Source: Shouchella oshimensis
GTDB taxonomy: Bacteria; Bacillota; Bacilli; Bacillales; Bacillaceae_D
Assembly: GCF_002019765.1 (NCBI RefSeq)
Contig: NZ_KV917380.1
Location: 3,707,836 to 3,771,835, forward strand
Length of the DNA stretch: 64,000 nt
Reading direction: 5' to 3'
The notes under the pieces were generated by a model, which was given only the letters and a program-made list of their open reading frames with translations, was not told the DNA's origin and made no database searches. Each line of letters opens with the position of its first letter. The stretch's first letter is position 1. A program made the translations under genes and the position numbers. Below are positions 45,273-55,021 of this stretch, piece after piece.

Positions 45273-46183
45273 TATGCTCTCGCCCCTTCTATCGACTTCC
45301 ATCCGTCTACTGTTACTTCATCCCAAAGTCGGCTTAAATTATTCATACTAATGCGTGATCCTAGGAAACAATCTTCCATTCCTTCAAACTCCACTACAAG
45401 ATAACCATCGTACTTCGCCACTTTTAATTGTCGAATGATTTCGCGTACAGGCAGTTCACCGTGACCAAGAATGGCCCCGCGTAAATAGTTGCCATTTGAT
45501 GTTCTAAACCAAGCTCCTTCACCAGGATTTTCATAGTAAGGACGAATATAGAAATCTTTAAAATGAACCGTAGCAGCGTCTGGGAGATTTTTTCGTACTC
45601 CAACTAATGGATCTTCATCGGCGCATAAAAAATTCCCTATATCGAGCGTCGTTTTAAAATTGTCTCGATTTACTGCTCGTAACACTCGCTGAACACGATC
45701 ACTTGATTGCACGTTAAAACCATGATTCTCAATCGTTGTTGTCATGCCAAGGCTCTTAGCATAGTCAGCAATCAATTGACTTCCTAGTACCATTTCCTCA
45801 AAATGATCGTCAAAATAATGAATAGACATTTCTTCTGGCTCTAATGAAAAAGCCGTCACATCATGTCTCAAGAGTGTAATACCCATATGATGAACAACGT
45901 CAACATGTGCTTTAATTCGTTCTACTTCTTCATTAAAAGCCGTTTCGGTCGGTTGGATGAAATTAGCTGGCATGCAATAAGCCGATAGTTCGATTCCAAC
46001 CTGTGCGGCCCTCTCTTTAATTTGATTGGCTAAATCATAGTTATCTACTACTGTATACCCGTACGGAACGAGCTCCATATGTGAACCACCTTGTTCTTTT
46101 ACCCAATCAATTGCCTCTAGAATTGTCAATCTACCGTCTCTTAGTGCTTGGACTAAACTGTATGAACTTAAACCAACCTTCAT
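45272..46183 (-). CDS. Sugar phosphate isomerase/epimerase-like TIM-barrel protein
   Basis: This 303-residue protein of the AP-endonuclease-2 / IolE-type TIM-barrel family has likely metal ligands Glu in TTIENHGF, Asp-His region in TLDIGNFLCADEDP, His in VHFKDFY and Glu in YLVVEFEGMED. It isomerises, epimerises or dehydrates a sugar-derived compound. It is first in a two-gene unit with the Gfo/Idh/MocA oxidoreductase. GGGAGG precedes the ATG. A cre-like sequence lies about 50 bp upstream. Confidence 0.9.
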   Translation of the reverse strand: MKVGLSSYSLVQALRDGRLTILEAIDWVKEQGGSHMELVPYGYTVVDNYDLANQIKERAAQVGIELSAYCMPANFIQPTETAFNEEVERIKAHVDVVHHMGITLLRHDVTAFSLEPEEMSIHYFDDHFEEMVLGSQLIADYAKSLGMTTTIENHGFNVQSSDRVQRVLRAVNRDNFKTTLDIGNFLCADEDPLVGVRKNLPDAATVHFKDFYIRPYYENPGEGAWFRTSNGNYLRGAILGHGELPVREIIRQLKVAKYDGYLVVEFEGMEDCFLGSRISMNNLSRLWDEVTVDGWKSIEGARA

Positions 46184-46231
46184 GCTTTACCCTCCCCCTC
46201 CTTGACACGTTTGTTTATACATAAACGTTCG

Positions 46232-46245
46232 CTAAAACGTTTACA
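46232..46245 (-). promoter_or_regulatory. cre-like or LacI-family operator before the epimerase gene
   Basis: On the minus strand TGTAAACGTTTTAG matches 12 of 14 positions of the cre consensus. It could instead be a site for the LacI-type regulator at 37262, whose operators also centre on AACGTT. Confidence 0.45.
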
Positions 46246-46403
46246 TTTCCTTCAATTTTAATCTTTTAAAAATAGAATGTACGGATAAGAAATAGTGTTA
46301 GAATAAGCTGTGCGACTGGTGGACCCATCCACCTTTCGAATTTTTCATATTATTATAACATTATAACAAGTTATTCGATTCCTGCAACATTTATGTTAAA
46401 AGC

Positions 46404-46428
46404 GAAACCTTTTCTTCTTTTGAACGTT
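46404..46428 (+). promoter_or_regulatory. Possible ECF-sigma promoter of the coiled-coil gene
   Basis: GAAAC (46404-46408) followed by CTTTT and, 16 bp after GAAAC, CGTT (46425-46428) resembles the ECF (sigma-W/M/X) pattern TGAAAC-N16-CGT. The leader would be very short, which weakens the call. A 6-bp hairpin GGTGGA-CCCA-TCCACC lies upstream at 46318-46333 with no assigned role. Confidence 0.35.
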
Positions 46429-46452
46429 ATATAGAAAAGGGGGTGTTCAACA

Positions 46453-47376
46453 TTGGATTATGAAAAAGAATTTACAGATGTAAAAGAACGCATCCGTCAA
46501 TATGAAAAATGGCAAGCACATTTAGAGCGAATTAGACCCGACCTGGACGAACAAAAACAGAAATCAAAACAGTTAAAAACGATCTTGCAAGATAAACAAC
46601 AAGACGTTGACCGATTGAGCGGCCTATCCTTTTCAAGTCTTCTCCATACCGTAACAGGAAGAAAAGCCGAAAAAATGGATGAAGCTACAGCACTCGTATT
46701 AAAAGCTCAACTGAAATACGAGGAGGCTGAAGAAACCATGACGGATTTACATCATGAAATTGAAGAAATTGGCGCTCACCTGCACGGATTGGGAAATCCT
46801 AAAGCAGATTTTCAACGATTACTAGATTTAAAGAAAGACGTACTATTAAGAGAGAAAAATTCTGCTTTACTCACTTTAGTGGAAGCATCTTCAACAACTA
46901 CGCTCTATATGAATGAAATAAAAGAAGCAATAGAGGTAGGAAAAAAAGCAAAACAAGCACTAGAAAATACCTTATTTTCTCTTAATAAAGCAAACGACTG
47001 GTCTACATTTGACCTTTTTGGTGGAGGTTTTTTAACCACGGCTATGAAACATAGCCATATCGATGATGCGAAAGCACTTATTCATCAAGTTCAACGTCAT
47101 TTAAGGCAATTTGAAGAAGAATTAAAAGACGTCAATCAATTTACTTCTTTCCAAATTGAAATTACAGGATTTCTTACCTTTGCAGACTACTTCTTTGATG
47201 GATTCATTGTTGATTGGATGGTCCATGGAAAGATTAAAGAGTCTTACGAACAGGCCGCTACTCTATTAGCAGAAGTTGAAACCACTTTATCTCAATTATG
47301 TGATATAGAAAACGAGCTACACTCTGATTTAGAAGACATTCGAAAACAGAAACAGGCGTTCATTCTTAACGGGTAA
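46453..47376 (+). CDS. Coiled-coil protein of unknown function
   Basis: I do not recognise a named family for this 307-residue protein. It is rich in Lys, Glu and Gln and predicted mostly helical, with long coiled-coil stretches near residues 1-55, 75-120 and 140-175 and again at the C-terminus. A less charged middle part (FDLFGGGFLTTAMKHSHIDDAK, FLTFADYFFDGFIVDWMVHG) suggests a packed helical domain. No signal peptide or membrane segment is seen. It starts with TTG after AAAAGGGGG. It stands alone between divergent and convergent genes, possibly behind an ECF-type promoter. Confidence 0.8.
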   Translation: MDYEKEFTDVKERIRQYEKWQAHLERIRPDLDEQKQKSKQLKTILQDKQQDVDRLSGLSFSSLLHTVTGRKAEKMDEATALVLKAQLKYEEAEETMTDLHHEIEEIGAHLHGLGNPKADFQRLLDLKKDVLLREKNSALLTLVEASSTTTLYMNEIKEAIEVGKKAKQALENTLFSLNKANDWSTFDLFGGGFLTTAMKHSHIDDAKALIHQVQRHLRQFEEELKDVNQFTSFQIEITGFLTFADYFFDGFIVDWMVHGKIKESYEQAATLLAEVETTLSQLCDIENELHSDLEDIRKQKQAFILNG

Positions 47377-47416
47377 AAAAGAGACGCAAGGCAGTTGCAT
47401 TGCCTTTCGTCTCTTC
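47376..47416. terminator. Terminator between the coiled-coil gene and the alcohol dehydrogenase gene
   Basis: AAAGAGACGCAAGGCA pairs with TGCCTTTCGTCTCTT (one mismatch) around GTTGCAT. It probably works in both directions between convergent genes. Confidence 0.8.
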
Positions 47417-47425
47417 TGTATGTTG

Positions 47426-48463
47426 CTAGATTGTGCTCGTATCGATAACGAAGCGATAGCGGACATCGGAATGTAATACCCGTTCGTATGCATCATCAAT
47501 TTTGTCTGCTGAAATGACTTCTATTTCTGGAAGAATTGAGTGCTCCGAACAGAAGTCTAGCATCTCTTGCGTTTCGCGAATACCACCAATCATTGAACCG
47601 GCAAATGATCGTCTTTTGCTGATAAGAGAAAACACATTGACATCTAACGGCTCACTCGGTGCACCCACATTGACGAGAATACCATTTAATGCTAATAAGT
47701 TTAAATAAGCACTCATATCCAGCTTGGCACTGACTGTATTCAGAATAAAATCAAACGAACCTGCTAGCTTCGTTAATGTTTCCTCATCATTTGTTGCATA
47801 ATACTCTTTTGCCCCAAACGCTAGTCCGTCTTCTTTCTTTTTTAACGTTTGTGATAGAACCGTTACTTCAGCACCCATTGCATGTGCAATCTTTACTCCT
47901 AAATGCCCAAGACCACCTAAGCCAATTACCGCTACCTTTTTACCTTTTCCGGCTCGCCACCTCTTTAATGGTGAATAGGTTGTAATACCAGCACATAGCA
48001 ACGGTGCCGCTGCATCGAAAGGAATGTTATCAGGAATGCGAACAACGAAGCCTTCCGTTACAACGATATGTGTGGAATACCCACCTTGTGTGTAGTCTCC
48101 ATACTGATCATATCCTGCATAAGTTGGAACATTTCCTTCCTCACAATATTGCTCTTCTCCTTCCCGACAGCTTGTGCACTTCCCACACGAATAAATCATA
48201 CAGCCAACACCAACACGGTCTCCTACTTTGAATAAACTTACCTCATCGCCAACCTCAGCCACAACCCCAGCTATTTCGTGTCCAGGTACTAGCGGATACT
48301 GAACTTCACCCCACTCCCCTCGCGCCGTATGAATATCGGAGTGACAAATTCCAGCATATTTAATATCAATTAATACATCATGCTTATCAAGACCTCTGCG
48401 TGAAATCTCGGTATGTTTAAATGTGTCTGATGGCCCATTAACCGCTCTCGCCTTTACGTTCAT
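47426..48463 (-). CDS. Zinc-dependent NAD(P) alcohol dehydrogenase (YahK/CAD type)
   Basis: This 345-residue medium-chain dehydrogenase has the catalytic zinc site [13 protein letters not shown] and [12 protein letters not shown] (near residues 38-75). The structural zinc cysteines are in [20 protein letters not shown], and the cofactor motif [22 protein letters not shown] is near residue 175. This is the YahK/cinnamyl alcohol dehydrogenase subgroup, usually NADPH-dependent aldehyde reductases. It is a single gene with no clear pathway partner. Confidence 0.93.
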   Translation of the reverse strand: MNVKARAVNGPSDTFKHTEISRRGLDKHDVLIDIKYAGICHSDIHTARGEWGEVQYPLVPGHEIAGVVAEVGDEVSLFKVGDRVGVGCMIYSCGKCTSCREGEEQYCEEGNVPTYAGYDQYGDYTQGGYSTHIVVTEGFVVRIPDNIPFDAAAPLLCAGITTYSPLKRWRAGKGKKVAVIGLGGLGHLGVKIAHAMGAEVTVLSQTLKKKEDGLAFGAKEYYATNDEETLTKLAGSFDFILNTVSAKLDMSAYLNLLALNGILVNVGAPSEPLDVNVFSLISKRRSFAGSMIGGIRETQEMLDFCSEHSILPEIEVISADKIDDAYERVLHSDVRYRFVIDTSTI

Positions 48464-48615
48464 TCTTTAATCCTCCTATCGTTTTGCGCATACACCTTTC
48501 GATTTCAAGTTTTTACTATTTCTCCGATTCCCCCTTTTTCTTTGATTAAACGTATCCTACTCCTTCGAGTCTACTTTAAGTCAAGTACAAAGCCCATGCT
48601 AATTTGCAACTTGTC

Positions 48616-48659
48616 CAGAAAAAAACTACCAGCTACGTGTTTACGTTGCTGGTAGTTCT
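48616..48659 (-). terminator. Terminator of the hexuronate operon
   Basis: On the minus strand AACTACCAGCAACGT pairs with ACGTAGCTGGTAGTT around a short loop, then TTTTTTC. It lies 9 bp after the kdgA stop codon. Confidence 0.9.
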
Positions 48660-48667
48660 TTAAACAA

Positions 48668-49303
48668 CTATCGACTTTCTTTTACTTTCTCTACATATGC
48701 ACGAGCTGTCTCGGTAAGCTGCTCCCAATCATTATTTTCAATTATTTCTTTTGATAGTAAAGAGCTACCTGCTCCAACTGCTACTGCTCCAGCTTTAATA
48801 AAGTCAGGAATTGTCTCTAAGTTCACGCCACCAGTCGGCATCATCTTCACTTGAGGGAGCGGCCCACTTACAGATTTAATAAACTGAGGTCCAACACATT
48901 CAGCAGGGAAAACCTTTACTAAGTCGGCACCTAATTGAACGGCTTGAAACGCTTCTGTTGGTGTAAAGATTCCTGGGATGACTGGAATGTCTCTGCTTTT
49001 AACTGCTTCAATGGTTTCCTGTGACAGAATCGGCGCAAAAATAAATCGCGCTCCGGCATCAATCGCCGCTATCGCATCATCTGCATGTAGGACCGTTCCA
49101 GCACCAACAACAACATCTTCGTCATAACGCTTGCTTAACGCGCTGATGGTTTCTAGCGCTAGCTCGGAATCAAGGGTTACCTCAAGCCCTTTAACGCCAC
49201 CGGCAACAAGGGCATCTGCAATCGATTCTATCTTTTCTGGAGGTAATTTACGCAACACTGCACATACACCTGATTCAAGTACCGTTGATAATCCATCATT
49301 CAT
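48668..49303 (-). CDS. kdgA: KDPG aldolase (2-keto-3-deoxy-6-phosphogluconate aldolase)
   Basis: This 211-residue class I aldolase splits KDPG into pyruvate and glyceraldehyde-3-phosphate. Conserved parts are GVCAVLRKLPPEKIESIADAL, VVGAGTVLHADDAIAAIDAGARFIFAP, and DLVKVFPAE with the Schiff-base Lys near residue 131. PTGGVNLETIPDFIKAGAVAVGAGSSL binds phosphate. It is the last gene of the hexuronate operon. Its ATG overlaps the kdgK stop (ATGA). Confidence 0.96.
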   Translation of the reverse strand: MNDGLSTVLESGVCAVLRKLPPEKIESIADALVAGGVKGLEVTLDSELALETISALSKRYDEDVVVGAGTVLHADDAIAAIDAGARFIFAPILSQETIEAVKSRDIPVIPGIFTPTEAFQAVQLGADLVKVFPAECVGPQFIKSVSGPLPQVKMMPTGGVNLETIPDFIKAGAVAVGAGSSLLSKEIIENNDWEQLTETARAYVEKVKESR

Positions 49304-50271
49304 CGAGAAACGCCTCCATACACTTTGTTATCATCACATAAGAAAGCGTCAACTTCCTTTCTTGTTGGTAGCCCTTCAATGTCACCTTTTACTCCAATGA
49401 CTAGAGCCCCAACAGCGGCACCCATACGAACAGATTCCTCAAGTGACTTGTTTTCTAGCAAACCAGCTAGAACTCCGGCAGCAAATCCGTCTCCGGCACC
49501 AACTGGATCGACTACTTGTTTAACACGGAAGCTGTTCACTTTCCCTGTACCCTGTTCGTCTTTAAAGAGACTATAGTCACCACCATTTTTAATGACGACT
49601 TTTCTCGCCCCTAATTCAATACCCTTTGTGAGATAATCCTGCTCTTCCATGTCACCGAATAACCACTTTGCTTCATCTAAACCAGGTAGAATGAGATCTG
49701 CTTGTGCTGCTATTGTGACTAATCGCTGACGTGCTACCTCTTCTCCTAGCTTATGAATAAGAGCAAAACGAAGATTAGGATCAAACGAAACGAACGTTCC
49801 ATGTTCTTTTGCACACTGTATACCTGCTAGAACTGCTTCATAGCAGCTATCACTTAATAATGGCGTAATGCCTGTTACATGTAGAATCGATGCATCGGCA
49901 ATTTTTTCATACGCTAGGTCTTCCTTTGTCAATGTGCTGCCAGCGGAATCATGACGGTAATAATAAACAGCAAGCTCTTCTTCCCTTCGGTGCTCCTTAA
50001 TGTATAGAGCGGTTGGCGCGTCTGTTGTATAGGTCACACACTCTGTGTCCACACCTTCTGCCTTTACTTCTCGGACCACATAGTGCCCCATTTCATCATC
50101 GCTAACTTTACCAAACCACGTAGCACTATGACCAAGCTTTGTTAATGCAATGGCTACATTTGATTCGGCGCCACCAATCTTCTTTAGAAATGACGGTACA
50201 TATCGTAATCGTCCTTGAGTAGCAGCTTCAAATAACACCATTGTTTCTCCAAATGTCACGAATTTACTCAT
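49300..50271 (-). CDS. kdgK: 2-keto-3-deoxygluconate kinase
   Basis: This 323-residue PfkB-family sugar kinase phosphorylates KDG to KDPG. It begins VTFGETMVLFEAATQGRLRYVPSFLKKIGGAESNVAIALTKLG, has SFDPNLRFALI in the middle and the ATP/anion motif DPVGAGDGFAAGVLAGLL with the catalytic Asp near residue 255. It sits between the fructuronate reductase-like gene and kdgA in pathway order. AGGAGG precedes the ATG. Confidence 0.95.
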   Translation of the reverse strand: MSKFVTFGETMVLFEAATQGRLRYVPSFLKKIGGAESNVAIALTKLGHSATWFGKVSDDEMGHYVVREVKAEGVDTECVTYTTDAPTALYIKEHRREEELAVYYYRHDSAGSTLTKEDLAYEKIADASILHVTGITPLLSDSCYEAVLAGIQCAKEHGTFVSFDPNLRFALIHKLGEEVARQRLVTIAAQADLILPGLDEAKWLFGDMEEQDYLTKGIELGARKVVIKNGGDYSLFKDEQGTGKVNSFRVKQVVDPVGAGDGFAAGVLAGLLENKSLEESVRMGAAVGALVIGVKGDIEGLPTRKEVDAFLCDDNKVYGGVSR

Positions 50272-50286
50272 TACGACCGCCTCCTT

Positions 50287-51132
50287 TTATACGCCTGAAT
50301 ATGCCATAAATCCGCCGTCTACTGGAACCGTAATACCTGTAACAAAGCGGGATGTGTCATCATCTGCTAACCACAGTAAAGTCCCTAATAAGTCTTCTGG
50401 CTGCCCAAACCGATTCTGCGGCGTATGGGCAATAATTTTTTCCGCTCGACTCGTCCATTCTCCTTCTTCCGTGCGTAATAAGTGACGGTTTTGCTCAGTT
50501 AAAAAGAACCCAGGTGCAATTGCGTTTATACGTATGCCTGCTTCGGCAAAGTGTACGGATAGCCATTTCGTTAAATTGTCAATTCCAGACTTTGCTGCAC
50601 TATAAGCTGGCACCTTTGTCATTGGTGTCGCTGCTGCCATAGAAGACACATTAATAACCGTACCGCCTCTTGTTGTCATCGTTTTTGCAAATACTTGTGT
50701 CGGAATTAATGTACCGAGCAAATTCAAACGAAAGACATGATCGAAACCAGCTATTTCTAAGTCAAAAAAGGATGTTATGGTTGAATCGGTAAGATCTCCT
50801 TCATGAAAGTGTTCTTTATCAGTAATGGCGTCAGGGTGATTTCCACCTGCTCCGTTAATTAATAGATCGCACTCACCGAAAACTTCTTTCACGTGATCGT
50901 ATGCTTGCAAGACACTTTCTTCATTCAATACATCACATGAAACAGCGATCGCCGTTCCACCGTTCTCTTTAATCTCATCAACAACCTTTTGACCGTTTTC
51001 AACTGTCCGATTTAAGATAGCAACGTTCATTCCTTGACGCGACAATTCTTTAGCCATCTCTTGACATAAAACCCCGCTTCCACCTGTAATAACAGCGGTT
51101 TTACCTTTTAATCCTTCATGTAGTGGTAGCAT
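50287..51132 (-). CDS. SDR oxidoreductase, probable fructuronate reductase (YjmF type)
   Basis: This 281-residue short-chain dehydrogenase has the NAD motif [19 protein letters not shown], the NGAGG strand and the active-site set Ser in INVSSM, Tyr and Lys in [13 protein letters not shown] near residue 170. It ends with the SDR signature [12 protein letters not shown]. Position directly after uxuA matches Bacillus subtilis yjmF, which replaces UxuB for fructuronate to mannonate. I use the ATG at 51132 with GGAAGAGAG upstream; it overlaps the end of uxuA by 17 bp in another frame. The longer frame reaches 51171. Confidence 0.9.
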   Translation of the reverse strand: MLPLHEGLKGKTAVITGGSGVLCQEMAKELSRQGMNVAILNRTVENGQKVVDEIKENGGTAIAVSCDVLNEESVLQAYDHVKEVFGECDLLINGAGGNHPDAITDKEHFHEGDLTDSTITSFFDLEIAGFDHVFRLNLLGTLIPTQVFAKTMTTRGGTVINVSSMAAATPMTKVPAYSAAKSGIDNLTKWLSVHFAEAGIRINAIAPGFFLTEQNRHLLRTEEGEWTSRAEKIIAHTPQNRFGQPEDLLGTLLWLADDDTSRFVTGITVPVDGGFMAYSGV

Positions 51133-52207
51133 TTTCACTCTCTTCCTTTCGTTTAATGAGTTCGTAAGCATCCCATAAGCCCCATAAATGCATAATGCCT
51201 AGAGCGCGATCATATAAACCGTAACCAGGTCTGCATTCCTCGCCCCATAAATGCCGTCCATGATCAGGCCGCGCATAGCCAGTAAAGCCATTCTCATGAT
51301 AAGCTTTCACAACATCATCTATCGGTACAGAACCGTCTTGCGTTCGGTGAGAGGTTTCAATAAAATCTCCATTTTCATAGATTCGTACATTTCGAATATG
51401 TGCAAACGCAATTCGATCGTGAAACCGTCTAATGATATTCGGAACATCGTTAGCTGGGTTTGCACCTAATGACCCGCTGCAAAGGGTTAAACAATGAGAA
51501 GGACTATTTGAAATCCCTAAGTAACGCTCAATTGCCTCTTCATTCTTAATAATACGCGGCAAGTGGAACACAGACCAAGGCGGATCATCTGGATGTATGG
51601 CCATTTTTATGCCTTCCTCTTCCGCTACCGGCAATACTTCTCCGAGAAAATAAGCGAGATTTTTCCAAAGCTGCTCTTCATCTACTTCTTCATAAGCTTT
51701 AAACGACTGCTCAATGGTTTTTAACCGCTCTGGTTCCCAACCAGGCATTGTATAAGCCGACTTCGTTACTTCTTGAATCAATTCGTAGGGGTCCATATTG
51801 TCTACTTTTGCTTTTTCATAAAAGAGTGCTGTTGAGCCATCCTCTAATGGTTTAAACAAATCGGTACGCGTCCAGTCAAACACCGGCATAAAGTTGAAAC
51901 ACACCACTTTTGCCCCTACTTTTGCTACGTTACGCAAACTTGTTTTGTAATTTTCGATATAACGATCTCTAGACGGTAGTCCTAATTTAATGTCTTCATG
52001 AACATTGATGCTTTCGACTACTTCTAGGTGAAAGCCATACTCATCGGCTTGCTCCTTCACTTGTAGCACTTCTTCTTCCGTCCATACTTCACCAGCGAGA
52101 CGATGATGTAGCGCCCAAACAAGCCCCTCAACGCCTGGGATCTGCTTAATCTGATCGAGGGTAACAGAATCATCCTCTTGTCCGTACCATCTAAACGTCA
52201 TTTTCAT
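51116..52207 (-). CDS. uxuA: Mannonate dehydratase
   Basis: This 363-residue metal-dependent TIM-barrel enzyme dehydrates D-mannonate to 2-keto-3-deoxygluconate. Typical stretches are [32 protein letters not shown] at the start, [19 protein letters not shown] near residue 200, [12 protein letters not shown], and [13 protein letters not shown] near residue 315, which contribute metal and substrate ligands. It lies between the yjmD-like and yjmF-like genes, as in the Bacillus subtilis exu region. AAGGAG precedes the ATG. Confidence 0.96.
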   Translation of the reverse strand: MKMTFRWYGQEDDSVTLDQIKQIPGVEGLVWALHHRLAGEVWTEEEVLQVKEQADEYGFHLEVVESINVHEDIKLGLPSRDRYIENYKTSLRNVAKVGAKVVCFNFMPVFDWTRTDLFKPLEDGSTALFYEKAKVDNMDPYELIQEVTKSAYTMPGWEPERLKTIEQSFKAYEEVDEEQLWKNLAYFLGEVLPVAEEEGIKMAIHPDDPPWSVFHLPRIIKNEEAIERYLGISNSPSHCLTLCSGSLGANPANDVPNIIRRFHDRIAFAHIRNVRIYENGDFIETSHRTQDGSVPIDDVVKAYHENGFTGYARPDHGRHLWGEECRPGYGLYDRALGIMHLWGLWDAYELIKRKEESENATTT

Positions 52208-52229
52208 ATGTTGGCCACTCCTTTACTCA

Positions 52230-53246
52230 TTAAAATGTAAGCACAATTTTTCTTACCTCTTCAGGGTGCTCTTCTAGTTTTTTAAACGCCTCATCCACCT
52301 TTTCATAGTGAAAACGATGCGAGATTAATTCATCTGGAGAAATCATTCCCTTATTTACTTTCTTTACAACACCTTGGAATTGATTTGTTTGCAGTCGTGA
52401 ACCTACAACCTTCAGCTCTTTCTTTGTTAATAATAAAGATGGGATTTGCGAAGGTGTTTCATTAAATCCTAACGTCACAACGGTTCCAGCGACTGACGCC
52501 AGTCGAACCGCTTGCTCAAACGTTCCTGCTGTTCCAACAGCGTCAATGACGACGTTGGCAAGCTCCCCCTTTGTTTCTTTATAGATGGCTTCTTCAATGT
52601 CCTCTTTATCCGGCTGAAAAACGGCGTCTGCTCCAATCGAGGTTGCGTACTCCAGCCTTACTGTATTGAAGTCTGAAATCATTACGTAAGCGCCTGCTAC
52701 CTTCGCCATTAACAGACACGCAATTCCAGTTGGACCAGCCCCCATAATAAAGACGGTGTCACCTGGTTGAATGCCCCCTCTAAACGTTGCCTGAGCACCA
52801 ATGGTTAATGGTTCAATCAACGCCGCAGCTTCTGCTGAAATCGATTTGTTTACTTTATGCCATTTTTGTTCATGGGCTTTTACAAATTCACTCATACCGC
52901 CATCTTTATGGACACCGAATACTTGAAGAGATTCACATACATTCTGCTGGCCTTTCCGACAAGCGTAGCACGTACCGCAGAATTCAATTGGTTCTAACGA
53001 GACACGATCACCTACTTGAAGAGATTCTACCCCCTCTCCCATTTCGGCGACTACACCTGACACTTCATGACCAATGACACGCGGATAGACTGTGAATGGG
53101 TTACTTCCATGATAAATATGGACATCGGAACCACATATTCCTACGCATTGTACCTGTACCAACACATCGTAAGGTGAAGAAATTTTTGGCTTTTCTATTT
53201 CAACAATAGATAACTTCCCAGGTTCTTGAACTTGTATTGCTCGCAT
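52230..53246 (-). CDS. Zinc-binding dehydrogenase of the hexuronate operon (YjmD-like)
   Basis: This 338-residue medium-chain dehydrogenase of the sorbitol/threonine dehydrogenase group has the catalytic zinc site CGSDVHIYHGSNP and GHEVSGVVAEMG. The structural zinc cysteines are in CGTCYACRKGQQNVC, and the cofactor motif VFIMGAGPTGIACLLMAK is near residue 165. Bacillus subtilis has a related gene, yjmD, immediately before uxuA. The exact substrate in hexuronate use is not proven; oxidation of a hexonate or hexuronate-derived alcohol is likely. Confidence 0.9.
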   Translation of the reverse strand: MRAIQVQEPGKLSIVEIEKPKISSPYDVLVQVQCVGICGSDVHIYHGSNPFTVYPRVIGHEVSGVVAEMGEGVESLQVGDRVSLEPIEFCGTCYACRKGQQNVCESLQVFGVHKDGGMSEFVKAHEQKWHKVNKSISAEAAALIEPLTIGAQATFRGGIQPGDTVFIMGAGPTGIACLLMAKVAGAYVMISDFNTVRLEYATSIGADAVFQPDKEDIEEAIYKETKGELANVVIDAVGTAGTFEQAVRLASVAGTVVTLGFNETPSQIPSLLLTKKELKVVGSRLQTNQFQGVVKKVNKGMISPDELISHRFHYEKVDEAFKKLEEHPEEVRKIVLTF

Positions 53247-53264
53247 GTATGTCTCACATCCTTT

Positions 53265-54536
53265 TTATTCAAATAAACTTGGTAAAAACAACGAAAGCGA
53301 CGGTACGTACGCGACGATAATTAACACAACGACCGCTACTGCAAAATATGGTAGTAATTCTTTTACTGTTTTCGTAATCGGCACTTTTGCAAAGGAAGAA
53401 GCAACGAATAAACAGACACCTACTGGCGGTGTAGATAACCCAATCATAAGCGCAAGTACCATAACAACACCGAAGTGAACAGGATCCATACCTACGCTCG
53501 TTGCAACAGGTAATAATACTGGGAATAGTATAACCAGTGCAGCAATGGTCTCCATAAACATTCCTAAAATAAGCAATAATAGGATGATAAGTAAAATAAC
53601 AAGAATTGGATTTTCTGTAATAGATAAAATGCCGTCTGCAATTAATAACGGTACGCCTTCGCTAACTAAAATCCACCCAAATGTATTGGCAAAACCAACT
53701 AACAGCAGTATAGAGGCTGTCGAACTTAATGTATTCCCAAGTAGTTGAGGTAACTCTTTCATTTGAAGCTCTTTATAAACAAACTTCCCAATCACAAATG
53801 CGTAAAGTACACAAACAACCGCTGCTTCTGTTGGTGTAAAGTAACCGCCTAAAATACCCCACATAATGATAACAACCATTAACAATGCCCAGAACGCACC
53901 TAAAAAACTTTTTCCGACAAATGAGAGGGGCTGCTTCTCCCCTTTTGGATACTGTCTTTTTACTGAGATGATATATGTAACAATTAAAAATCCGATTGCG
54001 AGTAGTATCCCTGGAATGGCTCCTGCTAAAAACAAATCACCAATTGAAACACTTGCTAATGTACCAATAATAATCATTGGTAATGAAGGAGGTAACATCG
54101 GACCAACCGTTGACGAAATGGACGTAACCGCCGCAGAAAAACCGGCTCCATACCCTTGCTTTTTCATAGCAGGTATCATAACAGAACCAATGCTTGCTGT
54201 ATCCGATAAAGCGGTACCGGAAATACCCGCAAACCCTAAAGAAGATGCAACATTGGTTAACGCCAAGCCACCTCGTATATGCCCAACAATCGCATTAGCA
54301 AAATCAATAATTCGATTTGTAATTCCACCTGCGTTCATCAAATTCCCAGCTAATATGAAGGCAGGGATTGCGAGCATGACGAACGAATTCATACCAGCAA
54401 ACATCGTCTGTGGAATAACCGTTAATGGAACACCTGCAACAAGTAAATAAATAAGAGAAGCTAAGCCTAAACTAAAAGCAATTGGTATTCCAAACGCAAT
54501 AAATAAAAGAAATAGCACGACTACTAATATGGCCAT
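53265..54536 (-). CDS. TRAP transporter large membrane subunit (DctM family)
   Basis: This 423-residue, very hydrophobic protein has about eleven to twelve membrane segments. DctM features include PAFILAGNLMNAGGITNRIIDFANAIVGHIRGGLALTNV near residues 55-95, SAAVTSISSTVGPMLPPSLPMIIIGTLA and the C-terminal STPPVGVCLFVASSFAKV. It forms the sodium-driven channel of a TRAP importer with the DctQ and DctP proteins upstream. The surrounding genes make hexuronates (glucuronate, galacturonate or mannonate) the likely cargo. GGAG precedes the ATG. Confidence 0.95.
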   Translation of the reverse strand: MAILVVVLFLLFIAFGIPIAFSLGLASLIYLLVAGVPLTVIPQTMFAGMNSFVMLAIPAFILAGNLMNAGGITNRIIDFANAIVGHIRGGLALTNVASSLGFAGISGTALSDTASIGSVMIPAMKKQGYGAGFSAAVTSISSTVGPMLPPSLPMIIIGTLASVSIGDLFLAGAIPGILLAIGFLIVTYIISVKRQYPKGEKQPLSFVGKSFLGAFWALLMVVIIMWGILGGYFTPTEAAVVCVLYAFVIGKFVYKELQMKELPQLLGNTLSSTASILLLVGFANTFGWILVSEGVPLLIADGILSITENPILVILLIILLLLILGMFMETIAALVILFPVLLPVATSVGMDPVHFGVVMVLALMIGLSTPPVGVCLFVASSFAKVPITKTVKELLPYFAVAVVVLIIVAYVPSLSLFLPSLFE

Positions 54537-54541
54537 TTTTG

Positions 54542-55021
54542 CTAGTCATCTCCTTTCTCATCCACCGTTGCTTGGTAACGATCTATTACGTATACGACCG
54601 AATAAATCATTAATAAAAGTCCAAGTAATGGTACAGCTGAATAGGCATAGGTCATAGGTATCCCTAAAGTAGGTGCATAAAAATCTGCGCCTAGTTGCGT
54701 CAGATGAATACCATATATAAACAAAACAATCGAGAAAACTAGGATGACCAATGCAATCATTCCTTCATAGATCTTTTGTACTTTTTCAGGTAATGCAAGG
54801 ATGAGCATGTCGATCCGAATAAACTCTTGTTTCCGTAGTGCAAGTGGCGCGGCGGTTACCATTGAATAGACAAATAGATAGCGGGATAGTTCTTCCGTCC
54901 AAATAAAATCAATTGGAAAGTACCGACTGACTATCTGAATGACAACAATCAACAATAATGATAAAAACAAAGCGATCGACACATACGCTAGAAGAGTATC
55001 TACTTTCTTCATCATCTTCAT
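54542..55021 (-). CDS. TRAP transporter small membrane subunit (DctQ family)
   Basis: This 159-residue protein has four membrane helices (near 10-30, 48-63, 85-105 and 128-148). The DctQ signature IWTEELSRYLFVYSMVTAAPLALRKQEFIRIDML lies near residues 40-73. It bridges the binding protein and the DctM channel. The ATG overlaps the stop of dctP, and the gene ends 5 bp before dctM. Confidence 0.93.
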   Translation of the reverse strand: MKMMKKVDTLLAYVSIALFLSLLLIVVIQIVSRYFPIDFIWTEELSRYLFVYSMVTAAPLALRKQEFIRIDMLILALPEKVQKIYEGMIALVILVFSIVLFIYGIHLTQLGADFYAPTLGIPMTYAYSAVPLLGLLLMIYSVVYVIDRYQATVDEKGDD

